Origin: Granulosicoccus sp036478565
GTDB lineage: Bacteria > Pseudomonadota > Gammaproteobacteria > Granulosicoccales > Granulosicoccaceae
Reading direction: 5' to 3'
Length of the DNA stretch: 64,000 nucleotides
NCBI GenBank assembly: GCA_965224525.1
Contig: OZ245050.1
Span: forward strand, 2,356,001 to 2,420,000
The translations under genes were made by a program, and so were the position numbers. The notes beneath the pieces are model-generated. The model ran no database searches and was not told where the DNA came from. It worked only from the letters and a program-made list of their open reading frames with translations. Shown here one piece after another: positions 16,052-25,800 of this stretch. Within the stretch, counting starts at the first letter, position 1, and the number at the start of each line of letters is the position of its first letter.

Positions 16052-17113
16052 TCAAATAGTTCGGGACGTCTCTTCCAGAGCCGCATCTGCCAATTGAATC
16101 TCACCCAGCTCTGCCAGCAAAGTCGTGGCAAAAATTCCAGGGCCAAGAGTGAATTCCAGCTTTAGCGCCTCGTCATCCAGCCATTCAAGTTGCAGGGCTT
16201 TAGGTATCGCACGCAGAGCCCTGCGCTCCTGCGTCAGTCCAGCAGCTTCCAGACCTTTGCACAAGTCGGCATATTGAGCCAGTATCTCAGTTTCAAGTTC
16301 AAGACATTCGCCACCAGCAAGCGCCGCCCCCTTGCCCCACCATGGCCCACTGGGATGAATGTCATGCTGTGAGCATCGGCGTTGCGCATCTGAGTCATCA
16401 AGCTCAGCCACAAAAAAACTGCGAGTACCGGCTAATACGGCCGGCTCGCCAGGCACCAAGACCGACCAGTTGCCCGCCTCAACCCTGGCCGCACAAACCG
16501 CGTTGAACAACGCACTGCGTGCGGCAGATAGCTGCAGACTTCGCTGGGGTCGCGACGGGGGCCGCTTTTTACGACGATTCCTGAACCAGTGTTGCGCGCG
16601 CACCAGGTTCTGCCCGCCTCGACCAAAGCGCTGTGGTCCCAGGTAATTCGGGAATCCCGATTGTTCTATTTTAGTTAGCCGTGCCGCTATAGCGTCTCTG
16701 TCTGCGTTCGCCAACATGCCAACTTGCTGCAAGATGATTTCAAATTTGTTAGCGGAATGCGTACCGCGCCGTAACTTGCGGCCGTGGCGAACTGACTCCA
16801 CTACGCTGAGACCCGATGCCTGCAGCAATTCTGCGGGCTTGTCCGTGCGAACACTAAGCCATTGCTCCGTGACAGCCCGACGATCCTTCATGCCTGAAAC
16901 GCCGATATCGACAGACTGTACCGAAAAACAGCGTTGAACTGCGTTCAGAACGTCTTGCGTATTCAGGTTCCGTTTACGAACCCGCAGCCATAGGTGTTCA
17001 CCACTACCGTCAAATTCCAGGTCGAGCTGTTCGCTGACGATGAAGTCTTCGGGTCGGGTTTTCATGCTCGCGGAGAGCAATGGCGATCCGGATGCAGCTG
17101 GAGTAGCGATCAT
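16052..17113 (-). CDS. truD: TruD tRNA pseudouridine(13) synthase
   Basis: Makes pseudouridine at position 13 of tRNA-Glu. It is 353 residues, like E. coli TruD (349). The N-terminal KTRPEDFIVSEQL and GEHLWLRVRKRNLNT segments precede the catalytic motif GMKDRRAVTEQWLSV, whose Asp is the nucleophile. NYLGPQRFGRGGQNL follows. The C-terminal half covers the TRUD insertion domain. The aminotransferase gene starts 48 bp downstream on the same strand, so the two may be co-transcribed. It is divergent from the rhodanese gene. Confidence 0.94.
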   Translation of the reverse strand: MIATPAASGSPLLSASMKTRPEDFIVSEQLDLEFDGSGEHLWLRVRKRNLNTQDVLNAVQRCFSVQSVDIGVSGMKDRRAVTEQWLSVRTDKPAELLQASGLSVVESVRHGRKLRRGTHSANKFEIILQQVGMLANADRDAIAARLTKIEQSGFPNYLGPQRFGRGGQNLVRAQHWFRNRRKKRPPSRPQRSLQLSAARSALFNAVCAARVEAGNWSVLVPGEPAVLAGTRSFFVAELDDSDAQRRCSQHDIHPSGPWWGKGAALAGGECLELETEILAQYADLCKGLEAAGLTQERRALRAIPKALQLEWLDDEALKLEFTLGPGIFATTLLAELGEIQLADAALEETSRTI

Positions 17114-17180
17114 TTATCTGTCATCACAATGAAATTGTTACACTCTCTCTTATCTATCACAGCTTTGAATCCACAGCAAA

Positions 17181-17510
17181 ATGCCGAGTTACGACCAAAT
17201 AACCTCTACTGATGCAGAACTGATGATCGCCGCTAAAACGGTGACGATTGTCGATATCCGGGACGCTGCGAGTTTTACCACACGGCACATCTGCAATGCC
17301 TTGCACCTGGACAATAGCAACCTGGAAAAATTCATCAGCAATGCTGATATGTCGGCCCCCGTCATTGTTTACTGCTACCACGGAAACATGAGCCAATCTG
17401 CAGCATCCTTTTTGGCTGGCCGCGGGTTTGATGAAGTTTACAGCTTGATTGGCGGTTTTTCAGGCTGGGCCGTGCAATATCCGGATACCTGTGAATCGGG
17501 GCCGAATTGA
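17181..17510 (+). CDS. glpE: GlpE-like single-domain rhodanese
   Basis: Thiosulfate sulfurtransferase of 109 residues, the size of GlpE (108). The active loop is CYHGNMS with the catalytic Cys first, matching GlpE's CYHGNSS. DIRDAASF near the N-terminus and GGFSGWAVQYP at the end are family marks. It stands alone; no glp genes are adjacent, so the symbol reflects family only. Confidence 0.88.
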   Translation: MPSYDQITSTDAELMIAAKTVTIVDIRDAASFTTRHICNALHLDNSNLEKFISNADMSAPVIVYCYHGNMSQSAASFLAGRGFDEVYSLIGGFSGWAVQYPDTCESGPN

Positions 17511-17516
17511 TATTCG

Positions 17517-17534
17517 GGCTTAATAAGCCGTTTT
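17517..17534 (+). terminator. Weak intrinsic terminator after the rhodanese gene
   Basis: GGCTT-AAT-AAGCC forms a five-pair stem just after the stop codon and is followed by GTTTTG. The U-tract is short, so this is tentative. Confidence 0.4.
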
Positions 17535-17660
17535 GCCTCTCGAATTCTGTGAAACGCTTTGTGAGTTCTGAGAGAACAAGCGCTCAAAACGACAATTGAC
17601 CCGCCCACATGAGTACGGAACAGGCGACAATCAACTTCAACTGTTTGCAGCCATACTTTC

Positions 17661-18785
17661 ATGAATCAAAAACGACACATAATGGTCGTCTGTGGCACGC
17701 GCCCGGAAGCGATTAAAATGGCGCCACTGGTTCTGGCATTGAAGGCATCAGCCAATCTTGATGTCACCCTGTGCTCTACCGGCCAGCACCGGGAAATGAT
17801 TGATCAGGTGTTCGCCCTGTTTGAATTGAAGCCGGACATAGATCTAGGCATCATGAGATCCGGCCAGGATCTGGTTGACATAACCGCAACAATACTCACC
17901 GAACTGAGAGATCTATTCAGCAAGCAGACACCCGATATCATCCTGGTGCACGGGGATACCAACACCACATTTGCCTCAACACTGGCAGCTTACTATCATC
18001 GAATTCCCGTACACCATGTGGAAGCCGGGCTACGCACCGGAAATCTGTATTCACCGTGGCCCGAAGAGGGCAACCGAAAGCTGACAACAGTCCTTGCCAG
18101 ACGCCATTACGCGCCAACGCAATCTTCATGTGAAAATTTGTTGCGTGAAGGTGTCGATGACAACGATATTGTCATTACCGGCAATACTGTCATTGATGCG
18201 CTGCTCATGATCGTTAGGAAACTCGACAGCGATATTTCGGTACTGCAGAAAGCAGAAGCAACACTTCCAGCACTGGATAAATCAAAAAAATTGATTCTGG
18301 TAACCGGTCATCGCCGCGAAAATTTTGGCGACGGATTCGAGCGTATCTGCCAGGCTTTGGCACAACTTGCAAAACGCGACGATGTCGACATCGTATATCC
18401 GGTTCATTTGAACCCCAATGTACAGGGTCCGGTTAATCGACTTTTGGGATCACTTGAAAACGTACACCTCATTGAACCACAGTCATACCTTCCTTTCGTC
18501 CACCTGATGAGCCGCAGTGATCTTATCATCACCGATAGCGGTGGTATTCAGGAAGAAGCGCCGTCACTGGGTAAACCTGTGCTAGTTATGCGTGATACCA
18601 CGGAACGTCCGGAGGCGGTATTAGCAGGAACAGTCAAACTGGTCGGAACCGACAGCGATCAGATAATCAACAGCGCTAATGAACTACTTGATAATTCGAT
18701 AGTTCGCCAACGAATGAGCCAGACTCTCAACCCATATGGCAATGGCAACGCCTGCCAGATCATCACAAAGGATCTCGAAGCATGA
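17661..18785 (+). CDS. wecB: WecB UDP-N-acetylglucosamine 2-epimerase (non-hydrolysing)
   Basis: Converts UDP-GlcNAc to UDP-ManNAc in the cytoplasm, 374 residues as in E. coli. Family segments: VVCGTRPEAIKMAPLV at the N-terminus, VHGDTNTTFA, HVEAGLRTGNLYSPWPEE, TGHRRENFG and the late ITDSGGIQEEAPSLGKPVLV. The stop overlaps the wecC ATG (ATGA), so both are translated together and supply UDP-ManNAcA. The pair stands well apart from the polysaccharide cluster at 38-64 kb but may still feed it. Confidence 0.95.
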   Translation: MNQKRHIMVVCGTRPEAIKMAPLVLALKASANLDVTLCSTGQHREMIDQVFALFELKPDIDLGIMRSGQDLVDITATILTELRDLFSKQTPDIILVHGDTNTTFASTLAAYYHRIPVHHVEAGLRTGNLYSPWPEEGNRKLTTVLARRHYAPTQSSCENLLREGVDDNDIVITGNTVIDALLMIVRKLDSDISVLQKAEATLPALDKSKKLILVTGHRRENFGDGFERICQALAQLAKRDDVDIVYPVHLNPNVQGPVNRLLGSLENVHLIEPQSYLPFVHLMSRSDLIITDSGGIQEEAPSLGKPVLVMRDTTERPEAVLAGTVKLVGTDSDQIINSANELLDNSIVRQRMSQTLNPYGNGNACQIITKDLEA

Positions 18786-20032
18786 GCACCAGTTTTGAAA
18801 CTGTAGCAATGATTGGCCTTGGTTATATCGGGCTACCAACAGCTGCGCTGCTTGCGTCACGAGGCTTACAGGTCATCGGCGTCGATGTTGATAGCGCCGC
18901 GGTAGCAACCATCAACGAAGGCAAGGTTCATATCGTTGAACCCGATCTCGATATAGTAGTGCGAAGTGTAGTCACGACCGGTAATTTGCGCGCAACCACG
19001 GCGCCGGAGCCAGCTGATGTGTTTCTGGTTGCCGTTCCAACACCGTTCAAAGCCGGGCACGCACCTGATCTGTCTTATGTGGAAGCTGCTGCAAAGTCAA
19101 TTGCACCTGTGCTTCGCGCTGGAAACCTGGTGGTTCTCGAATCAACGATTCCGGTAGGTACTACGGAGAAAATGGCCGACTGGCTGGCTGATGAGAGGCC
19201 TGATCTAAGTTTCCCACAGCAAGCAGGTGAACAGGCGGATGTACAAATTGCACATTGCCCGGAGCGGGTTCTACCCGGTCAGGTATTACAAGAGCTGGTT
19301 GCCAATGACAGGGTCATCGGCGGCATGACTCTTTATTGCGCTAATCAGGCTGCCAAGCTTTATAAGCGCTTCGTGAAGGGCGAATGTCTGATTACCAGCG
19401 CCAGAACAGCGGAGCTGTGCAAACTGACGGAAAATGCCTACCGCGACGTAAACATTGCATTTGCCAATGAAATGTCGCTGGTTTGCGAACCGCTTGAGGT
19501 AAATGTTTGGGAGCTGATTGAGTTGGCTAATCGCCACCCACGCGTAAATATTCTTACACCCGGTCCAGGCGTGGGCGGGCATTGTATCGCCATTGACCCC
19601 TGGTTCATTGTCGATTCGGCGCCGGAAACTGCCAGGCTGATACGCACCGCTCGTGAAGTCAACGATAGTAAACCCGCACATGTGGCAAACAAGGTGCTTG
19701 CCAAGGCCGAAAAGTTCAAGGCACCAACCATCGCCTGTTTTGGCCTGGCATTCAAGGCCGACATTGATGATTTGCGGCAAAGCCCAGCACTGGATATCGT
19801 GCTTGAACTGGCTCGTCGACATGCCGGGAGGTTATTGGTTGTCGAGCCGAATATTAAAAAACTGCCAAGCCAGTTTGACGGCATGGATGATGTGACTTTG
19901 GTCGATCAAAAAACCGCCCTTGCAGCAGCAGATATTGTTGTCGGATTGGTTGACCACGAGCCATTCAAACACATAGATCGTGAAACACTGAGTGAGAACA
20001 TCCTTATCGATACTCGCGGTATGTGGCGCTAA
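18782..20032 (+). CDS. wecC: WecC UDP-N-acetyl-D-mannosamine dehydrogenase
   Basis: NAD-dependent double oxidation of UDP-ManNAc to UDP-ManNAcA. 416 residues (E. coli 420). GLGYIGLPTAALLA is the Rossmann motif; PTPFKAGHAPDLSYVE and LESTIPVGTTEKM follow. The catalytic Cys is in GGHCIAIDPWF. The C-terminal UDP-binding domain starts near LAFKADIDDLRQSPALDIV. Overlaps wecB by 4 bp. Confidence 0.95.
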   Translation: MSTSFETVAMIGLGYIGLPTAALLASRGLQVIGVDVDSAAVATINEGKVHIVEPDLDIVVRSVVTTGNLRATTAPEPADVFLVAVPTPFKAGHAPDLSYVEAAAKSIAPVLRAGNLVVLESTIPVGTTEKMADWLADERPDLSFPQQAGEQADVQIAHCPERVLPGQVLQELVANDRVIGGMTLYCANQAAKLYKRFVKGECLITSARTAELCKLTENAYRDVNIAFANEMSLVCEPLEVNVWELIELANRHPRVNILTPGPGVGGHCIAIDPWFIVDSAPETARLIRTAREVNDSKPAHVANKVLAKAEKFKAPTIACFGLAFKADIDDLRQSPALDIVLELARRHAGRLLVVEPNIKKLPSQFDGMDDVTLVDQKTALAAADIVVGLVDHEPFKHIDRETLSENILIDTRGMWR

Positions 20033-20046
20033 AACAATCTGGACAA

Positions 20047-20072
20047 CTTGGCTTATTCATGAATAAGCCAAG
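20047..20072. repeat. 26-bp perfect palindrome between convergent genes
   Basis: CTTGGCTTATTC and GAATAAGCCAAG flank AT, giving a perfect 26-bp inverted repeat with a minimal loop. It sits between the wecC stop and the end of the thioredoxin-like gene. It has no proper U-tract on either side, so it may be a bidirectional terminator or RNA-stabilising hairpin. Confidence 0.7.
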
Positions 20073-20091
20073 GCTGGTAATACGCTTTATT

Positions 20092-20691
20092 TCACGATGA
20101 ATGTCGGGCAATGAACGCCTCGATTGCATCGACAGAGATTGGGCCGGGGTTGTTGCCTTTCAGTTCACCTTCAGGGTTAAATAATAAATAGGTAGGCGTT
20201 CCGCGCAGATCTTCTTCTGTCAATTCTTGGTAATTGACAGCTACCGTTGAAAATTCACCCACGTAGTTGGGAAACGAAACGGTATGTTTCTGCAGGTACT
20301 TGTTCACCGCAACGAGGCCTTGTCGACCATCCAGCGCTATGCCAAACACTTCTGCATCCTTGTCTTTATGGGCATCGTGGAAAGCGGATATCACTGGCTT
20401 CTGTTGTTTGCATATGGGGCAATCGGTTGCCCAGATCATAACCAGCTTCCAGCGTCCGTTGCCTACAGCTGGTGACTCTTCCAGCAATGCGCCATCGACT
20501 GTCAGTAGCTCATCGAACGGTGCTATTTTTTCTTCAAACGAACCAACTGTAGCGTCTCCACTTTCGGCCAGCACCACCTGGCTGAACAATCCTGACAGAG
20601 AAACCAAGGCTGCAGCCGTCAGTAATATGGCGCGCAATGACTGTCGCAGCAAGATGTACACTTTGTCCGAAGCCGACGAAATATAATTCAC
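20092..20691 (-). CDS. Thioredoxin-like (TlpA/redoxin type) envelope protein
   Basis: 199 residues. The N-terminus carries a hydrophobic segment (about 21-41, ILLTAAALVSLSGLFSQVVL) that may be a signal peptide ending AES or an anchor. The thioredoxin fold is at about 75-195 with the redox motif CPIC in WATDCPICKQQKP, and the cis-Pro segment RGTPTYLLFNPEG. It probably acts in periplasmic disulfide or thiol chemistry. The first 20 residues are long for a signal peptide n-region. It is convergent with wecC, and its partner is unknown. Confidence 0.82.
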   Translation of the reverse strand: MNYISSASDKVYILLRQSLRAILLTAAALVSLSGLFSQVVLAESGDATVGSFEEKIAPFDELLTVDGALLEESPAVGNGRWKLVMIWATDCPICKQQKPVISAFHDAHKDKDAEVFGIALDGRQGLVAVNKYLQKHTVSFPNYVGEFSTVAVNYQELTEEDLRGTPTYLLFNPEGELKGNNPGPISVDAIEAFIARHSS

Positions 20692-21035
20692 TAGTGAAAC
20701 TCCTCGCTATTAGCAGTGTCTTGCAGTCGCAGGTAGCGGTACAGACTTTTGCCAGTCAGCTCTGGGAGTACAGGCACCGAAAATGGTTCCGAAGTTGTTC
20801 TAAAAGGATAAACAGGCTCTCTGTACTATTCACCTGCCAGTTTCAATGACAGACTTGAAAAGTCACGCTTGCGTCACATTTATGTGTGACTGCAAGTTTC
20901 CAAAACGCCTGGAGTCGACAATTCGTATGCGAATTGCATGCCTCATAGCTGCCGATCACGCTCAAATTATCGAGCTCTCTGCGAATGGCAGCCCTGTGAA
21001 CCAGCCTTACTAGCACGGATTATTCACTAATTACC
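20692..21035. other. 344-bp gap between the thioredoxin-like gene and tamA
   Basis: No coding frame is convincing here. The only visible structure is GTCACATTTATGTGTGAC (20873-20890), an imperfect inverted repeat with GTCACA/TGTGAC arms. It should hold the divergent promoters of tamA and the redox gene. Confidence 0.5.
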
Positions 21036-22844
21036 TTGTTTTCGACCCGCGCCAAGACTCGTTCCACCCTGGTTGACACTGCGCCAGCTGCGATCGCACG
21101 CGCGCGCCACATATTACGCAGAATACTGCCGCCGCTGATTCTGAGCGCCGCTTTGATGCCCGCTTGCCTGTTCGCTGAAACCATCATCAACGTAACCGGT
21201 TTATCAAATGAACTTGAAGAGAATATTCGCCTGTATGTTGGTAAGCCGTTGGGGGATGATGATCGCAGCTTACGGCGATTTACCGACAGTCTGGCTAAAG
21301 AGTCAAGTATTGCACTGGCAGCTTTAGGCTACTACGCCGCTGAAATCCAGATCAACACGGCAGCGGTTGAGGACAATACAGTGGTCACTATCGCGGTCAC
21401 AGCAAACGACCCCGTGCATGTTGAAAGTATAGACCTCCAGATAGAAGGTCCGGCTAACAGTGACCCCGCCTACTTGCCAATAAAAGATCGCTTACCCTTA
21501 CACAAAGGATCTGTATTTGTATCAGGTGACTACGAAACAACAAAGTCGCTGCTGATAGATCGCGCTCAGGATCTCGGTTATTTCAATTTTGTGTTTATCG
21601 AAAATGAAGTTCGAGTCAGTCGACTCCAGCTTACTGCCGACATCAGACTGAAGGCTGACAGCGGTGAGCGTTTTGCTTTTGGTCCTCTTGAGTTTGAACA
21701 GGATGTATTCAGTGATGCATTTCTGCAGCGTTGGGTACCATTCCAGGAGGGTGACCCCTATGAATCCGGGTTAGTTGGCGAGCTAACCCAGAATCTGCAA
21801 AACAGCGGTTATTTTCAAAGTGTACGAGTCGTGCCACAACGAGACAGACGGTATGGTTTGGTTGTACCTGTCAAGGTAACGCTTGATCGCAAAGAAGATA
21901 ACCAGGTGCGCATCGGACTTGGCTTTGCAACAGACTCCGGTCCCAGAACCAAACTGACATGGGCAAAACCAACGATCAATCGACACGGTCACTCTGCCGA
22001 GGCAGAACTTGGTCTTTCGGAGCTACAGCAAAATCTCAGTTTGTCTTATCGAATACCACGCAAAAATCAACCTTTGTATAATTTCTGGGGTATTGAGTAT
22101 GGTTTGCAGAACACCAAAGACAGGGATGAAGATTTGAGTAGTTTTCTTAGTTCCTTGAACTTCCAGCGTGTTAGCAGAACCCGCTCACAGTGGATTGAAT
22201 CCTTGTTTATTCGATGGGAGCGTGAACGTTCAACCATTGGTGGCGTACAAAACACAACTGACTTGATTTTGCCAGGTTTCAGCTATTCTCGCAGCCGTAG
22301 CAAAGGCTCACCCTTTCTTGAATGGGGACAGGCCGTCAGTTTTCAAGCTCTCTATGGGTCGCGACATCTTCTATCCTCCATCGATTTCTACAAGTCCGTT
22401 GTAACATTCAAATACCTGAAGGCCATTTCAAAAAGAAATACGCTGATTGGCGCTGCGCAATACGGCGCAATCAGCACCAATGATTTTGAACGTGTACCTG
22501 CATCACAGCGATTTTTCGCAGGTGGCGACCGAAGCGTTCGTGGCTTTAAGTACCGCGATGTTTCTCCGCGCAATCTTGACGGTGATGTCATCGGCGGTCG
22601 CTATCTTGAGGTTATGAGCGGTGAATACAGCTATCGTTTTCTGGATCTCTGGAGTGTAGCGGTATTTGTTGATGCGGGCCGCGCCTTTAACAATTTCGAC
22701 GACGCCTATAGCGTCGGGGCCGGTATTGGTATTCGCTGGCAGTCGCCTGTTGGTCCATTTCGAATTGATTTGGCCAAACCAGTCAGCGACGGCGACGAAG
22801 ACCGAGGTATTCGCTTGCACCTGTCACTGGGCCCTGACCTTTGA
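21036..22844 (+). CDS. tamA: TamA outer-membrane translocation/assembly module
   Basis: Omp85-family outer-membrane protein that works with TamB. 602 residues from a TTG at 21036; no better start exists before the signal peptide (RRILPPLILSAALMPACLFA, cleaved before ETI). POTRA repeats cover about 50-275, the 16-strand barrel about 285-602. SVRGFKYRD near residue 500 is the conserved lid-lock VRGF motif, and GIGIRWQSPVGPFRIDLA is the typical end-barrel motif. Its stop overlaps the tamB start (TGATG). Confidence 0.92.
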   Translation: MFSTRAKTRSTLVDTAPAAIARARHILRRILPPLILSAALMPACLFAETIINVTGLSNELEENIRLYVGKPLGDDDRSLRRFTDSLAKESSIALAALGYYAAEIQINTAAVEDNTVVTIAVTANDPVHVESIDLQIEGPANSDPAYLPIKDRLPLHKGSVFVSGDYETTKSLLIDRAQDLGYFNFVFIENEVRVSRLQLTADIRLKADSGERFAFGPLEFEQDVFSDAFLQRWVPFQEGDPYESGLVGELTQNLQNSGYFQSVRVVPQRDRRYGLVVPVKVTLDRKEDNQVRIGLGFATDSGPRTKLTWAKPTINRHGHSAEAELGLSELQQNLSLSYRIPRKNQPLYNFWGIEYGLQNTKDRDEDLSSFLSSLNFQRVSRTRSQWIESLFIRWERERSTIGGVQNTTDLILPGFSYSRSRSKGSPFLEWGQAVSFQALYGSRHLLSSIDFYKSVVTFKYLKAISKRNTLIGAAQYGAISTNDFERVPASQRFFAGGDRSVRGFKYRDVSPRNLDGDVIGGRYLEVMSGEYSYRFLDLWSVAVFVDAGRAFNNFDDAYSVGAGIGIRWQSPVGPFRIDLAKPVSDGDEDRGIRLHLSLGPDL

Positions 22845-25800
22845 TGAAACGCATTCTTAAATGGTCTGTCATCGTCCTGCTGGCAATGCTGCTGCTGTTA
22901 CTTGCCACGCTGTGGATTCTGGCGGGCACCGAAAAAGGTGTTAATTTTTCTGCAAACCAAGCGGCAGACCGTGTTGCGGGTCTGGAGCTTACTGATGTGT
23001 CCGGCAATTTGCGTACCGGTATCCGCAGTGCTGCCGTCAGCTTTGAAACTACCACCATTAAAGTTGAGGCCCGGGGAATCGACACCGCCTGGCGCGTCGG
23101 GTGTCTGCTGCATCGCGAATTCTGCCTTGATCACGCAACTGTCGAGGAACTGGATATCACAAGCTTTACAAATGCCACGGCTAAGGAAACCAGTAGCGAC
23201 GGTATCATTCTGCCTTCCATCGCATTGCCAATCAAGATTATCGCGGACAACATCACCGTAAAAAGACTGCGTTTCCAACCCCCTGGCGATGTACCCGCAC
23301 ACATCATTGAAGATGTCCATCTGCAAGCACGGACTAAAGGCAATCTGGTTTATCTGGACGATTTGTCTGCAAGGTATCAAAACTACCGTGTAAATATCAG
23401 CGGCACAACAACGCTGGATGGCGACTATCCACTGAATCTGGACATTAAGTTGAAAGCACGGGATATCCTGTCCGCAATCAACAACACAAACAACACAAAC
23501 AACACAAACAACTCTGTAGCAGACGAGACAACCGCGAACATCGCGAACGATTCTGTTGCAAACAAACCTGCCATAACGACGGGCGGCATGGCAACTGACG
23601 ACCTATCAGTATCAGTACACCTCGGCAACAATCTGCGTCAGCTTGATATAAACACCACAATTTCCGGTGCTATAAATGCGAGTCTCAGTGGCCGTGTTGA
23701 ACCATTGTTAAAGTCTCTGCCGATGTCACTCACGTTGTCAGCGCCGGCACTTGGCTGGCCACTTGATACACACACACAGCTAGAAGCCACCCAGTTGAAA
23801 GTCAATGTCAACGGCACTCTCGCCGACTATCAGCTAAAACTTTATACGAATATCAATGGCGAACAAATTCCCGCCAGCAGTGTGTCATTAACGGGCCTGG
23901 TAAATACCGAACGCATGTCACTACCGAATATCGGTATCGGTACTCTGGGCGGCACTATTGACGGATCGGCTGCTGTGTCATGGACGGGTGGCCTGAACTG
24001 GCTGACGGAACTGGAACTGGCCAACATCAACCCCCAGAAGCAATACCCCGACCTGACAGGCCTCCTCGACGGCCACCTGCAAGCCAGCGGCGGCATCGTC
24101 GATGGCCAGTCTACTCTGGATATCAACCGGGCCACCATAAACGGAACCTTAAGCGACTACCCGTTCTTGCTTGACGCAGAGATACATAAAGATCCGGACA
24201 ATATATGGCACATAAAAACACTGAAACTTGATAACGGTGCAAACAGTTTAGAGGCAAGCGGAACTGTTAGCGATGTCTACGACGTTAGTGCGACTGCCCG
24301 GATGCCTGCATTGCAAGCGTTGATTCCCGGTTTGGCCGGCAACCTGGATGCTGACGTGAAAGTGTCAGGGCCACTGGTAACGCCCTCCTTAAAGCTTGAG
24401 GCCAATACAACTGCACTGACATATGATGACATCACTATCGACGGTTTGATCCTGAAGGCAGATATAAATGATGCCGCTCTCAGTCACAGCTCACTTCTAT
24501 TAGCCGCCGGAACAGTAACGTCCGGCTCCGGGCTTGTTCAAAATACAAGGCTGCTAATCGATGGAAAGCGTTCCGAACACACACTATCCCTGTTTGCAGA
24601 TGGACCAAAAGCCACGGCCATCGACCTGCAGGCAAAAGGTGCCATCGACAAGCTGTTGAACTGGCATGGCAGCCTGGAACAGGTTGCACTCGAAGTGCCA
24701 GCCCATACAATTGAGCTACGCGAACCATTCACGCTCGCCTGGAACAACAAGCTGAAACAGTTTGGCATTGATCCACATTGCTGGATCAGCGAGGAGTCCA
24801 GTTTCTGCCTGGAAAACCAGATACTGGCGCAACCCACCGGATCTGCAACAATAACACTCGACCGTTATCTTCTGGAACGTATGAACCCGTTTCTGCCGGC
24901 TGATTCCACGCTCTACGGCGCTCTCAATCTTGAAACAACCATTAATTGGGGAAGTGATCAACCCGGTGGTTTTTCCGCCAAGGTCTCAACGGAAATTAAA
25001 GAAGGTGGTTTCAAAGTAGTTGATGAAAACGGCTTCCCAATACGATTTGACTACAACGATATGACACTGAATACGACCGCCGACGGCATGCAAGTTGATG
25101 CGGTCTTGACGGTGCATTCGAATACCATGGGTGATGCCAACGTAGCGGTGATTCTTGACCCTTACAGTGATGCGAGGACTATAAACGGCACTGTTGAGCT
25201 TGACGGTTTTGACGTCGCATTCCTCAAGGCATTCCTGCCTCAGTTCGAAGATATAAGCGGCACCCTGAATGTCAGTGGCGATCTGTCAGGAAGCCTGACA
25301 GACCCGGATTTCAATGGCTCGGTTTCGCTGGATGAGCCCATCGTACGTTCAGATATACTGCCGCTAACTATCACCGGCGGCAAAGTCGTTACCCATATAA
25401 AAGGAAAGCGTGCGTTCATGGAAGGTGCGCTGAATAGTGACGATGGCACTATCAATATCGATGGCACGGCCAATTGGCAACGAGACAACTGGCGCGCAGA
25501 CGTTGAGCTCATCGGCGAGAACCTCAACATCCAGCAAGACCCCTTGCAGGCGTCAACCGTCAATCACAAAATCCGTATCAATGCGCAACCAGGCAGTATT
25601 CGTCTATCCGGTGATATCGACATACCCTACGCCGACATCAGCATACGCGATTTGCCAAAAGGTGCGGCTACCGTGTCGAATGATGTCGTGATTATTGAGG
25701 ATATCGACAATCAATCAGCCGAAGAAACACAAAATAAAACCGCTGACACGAAACTGGTGGTCGCCGTTAATGTGGCTCTCGGGGACAAGGTCAGCTTGCA

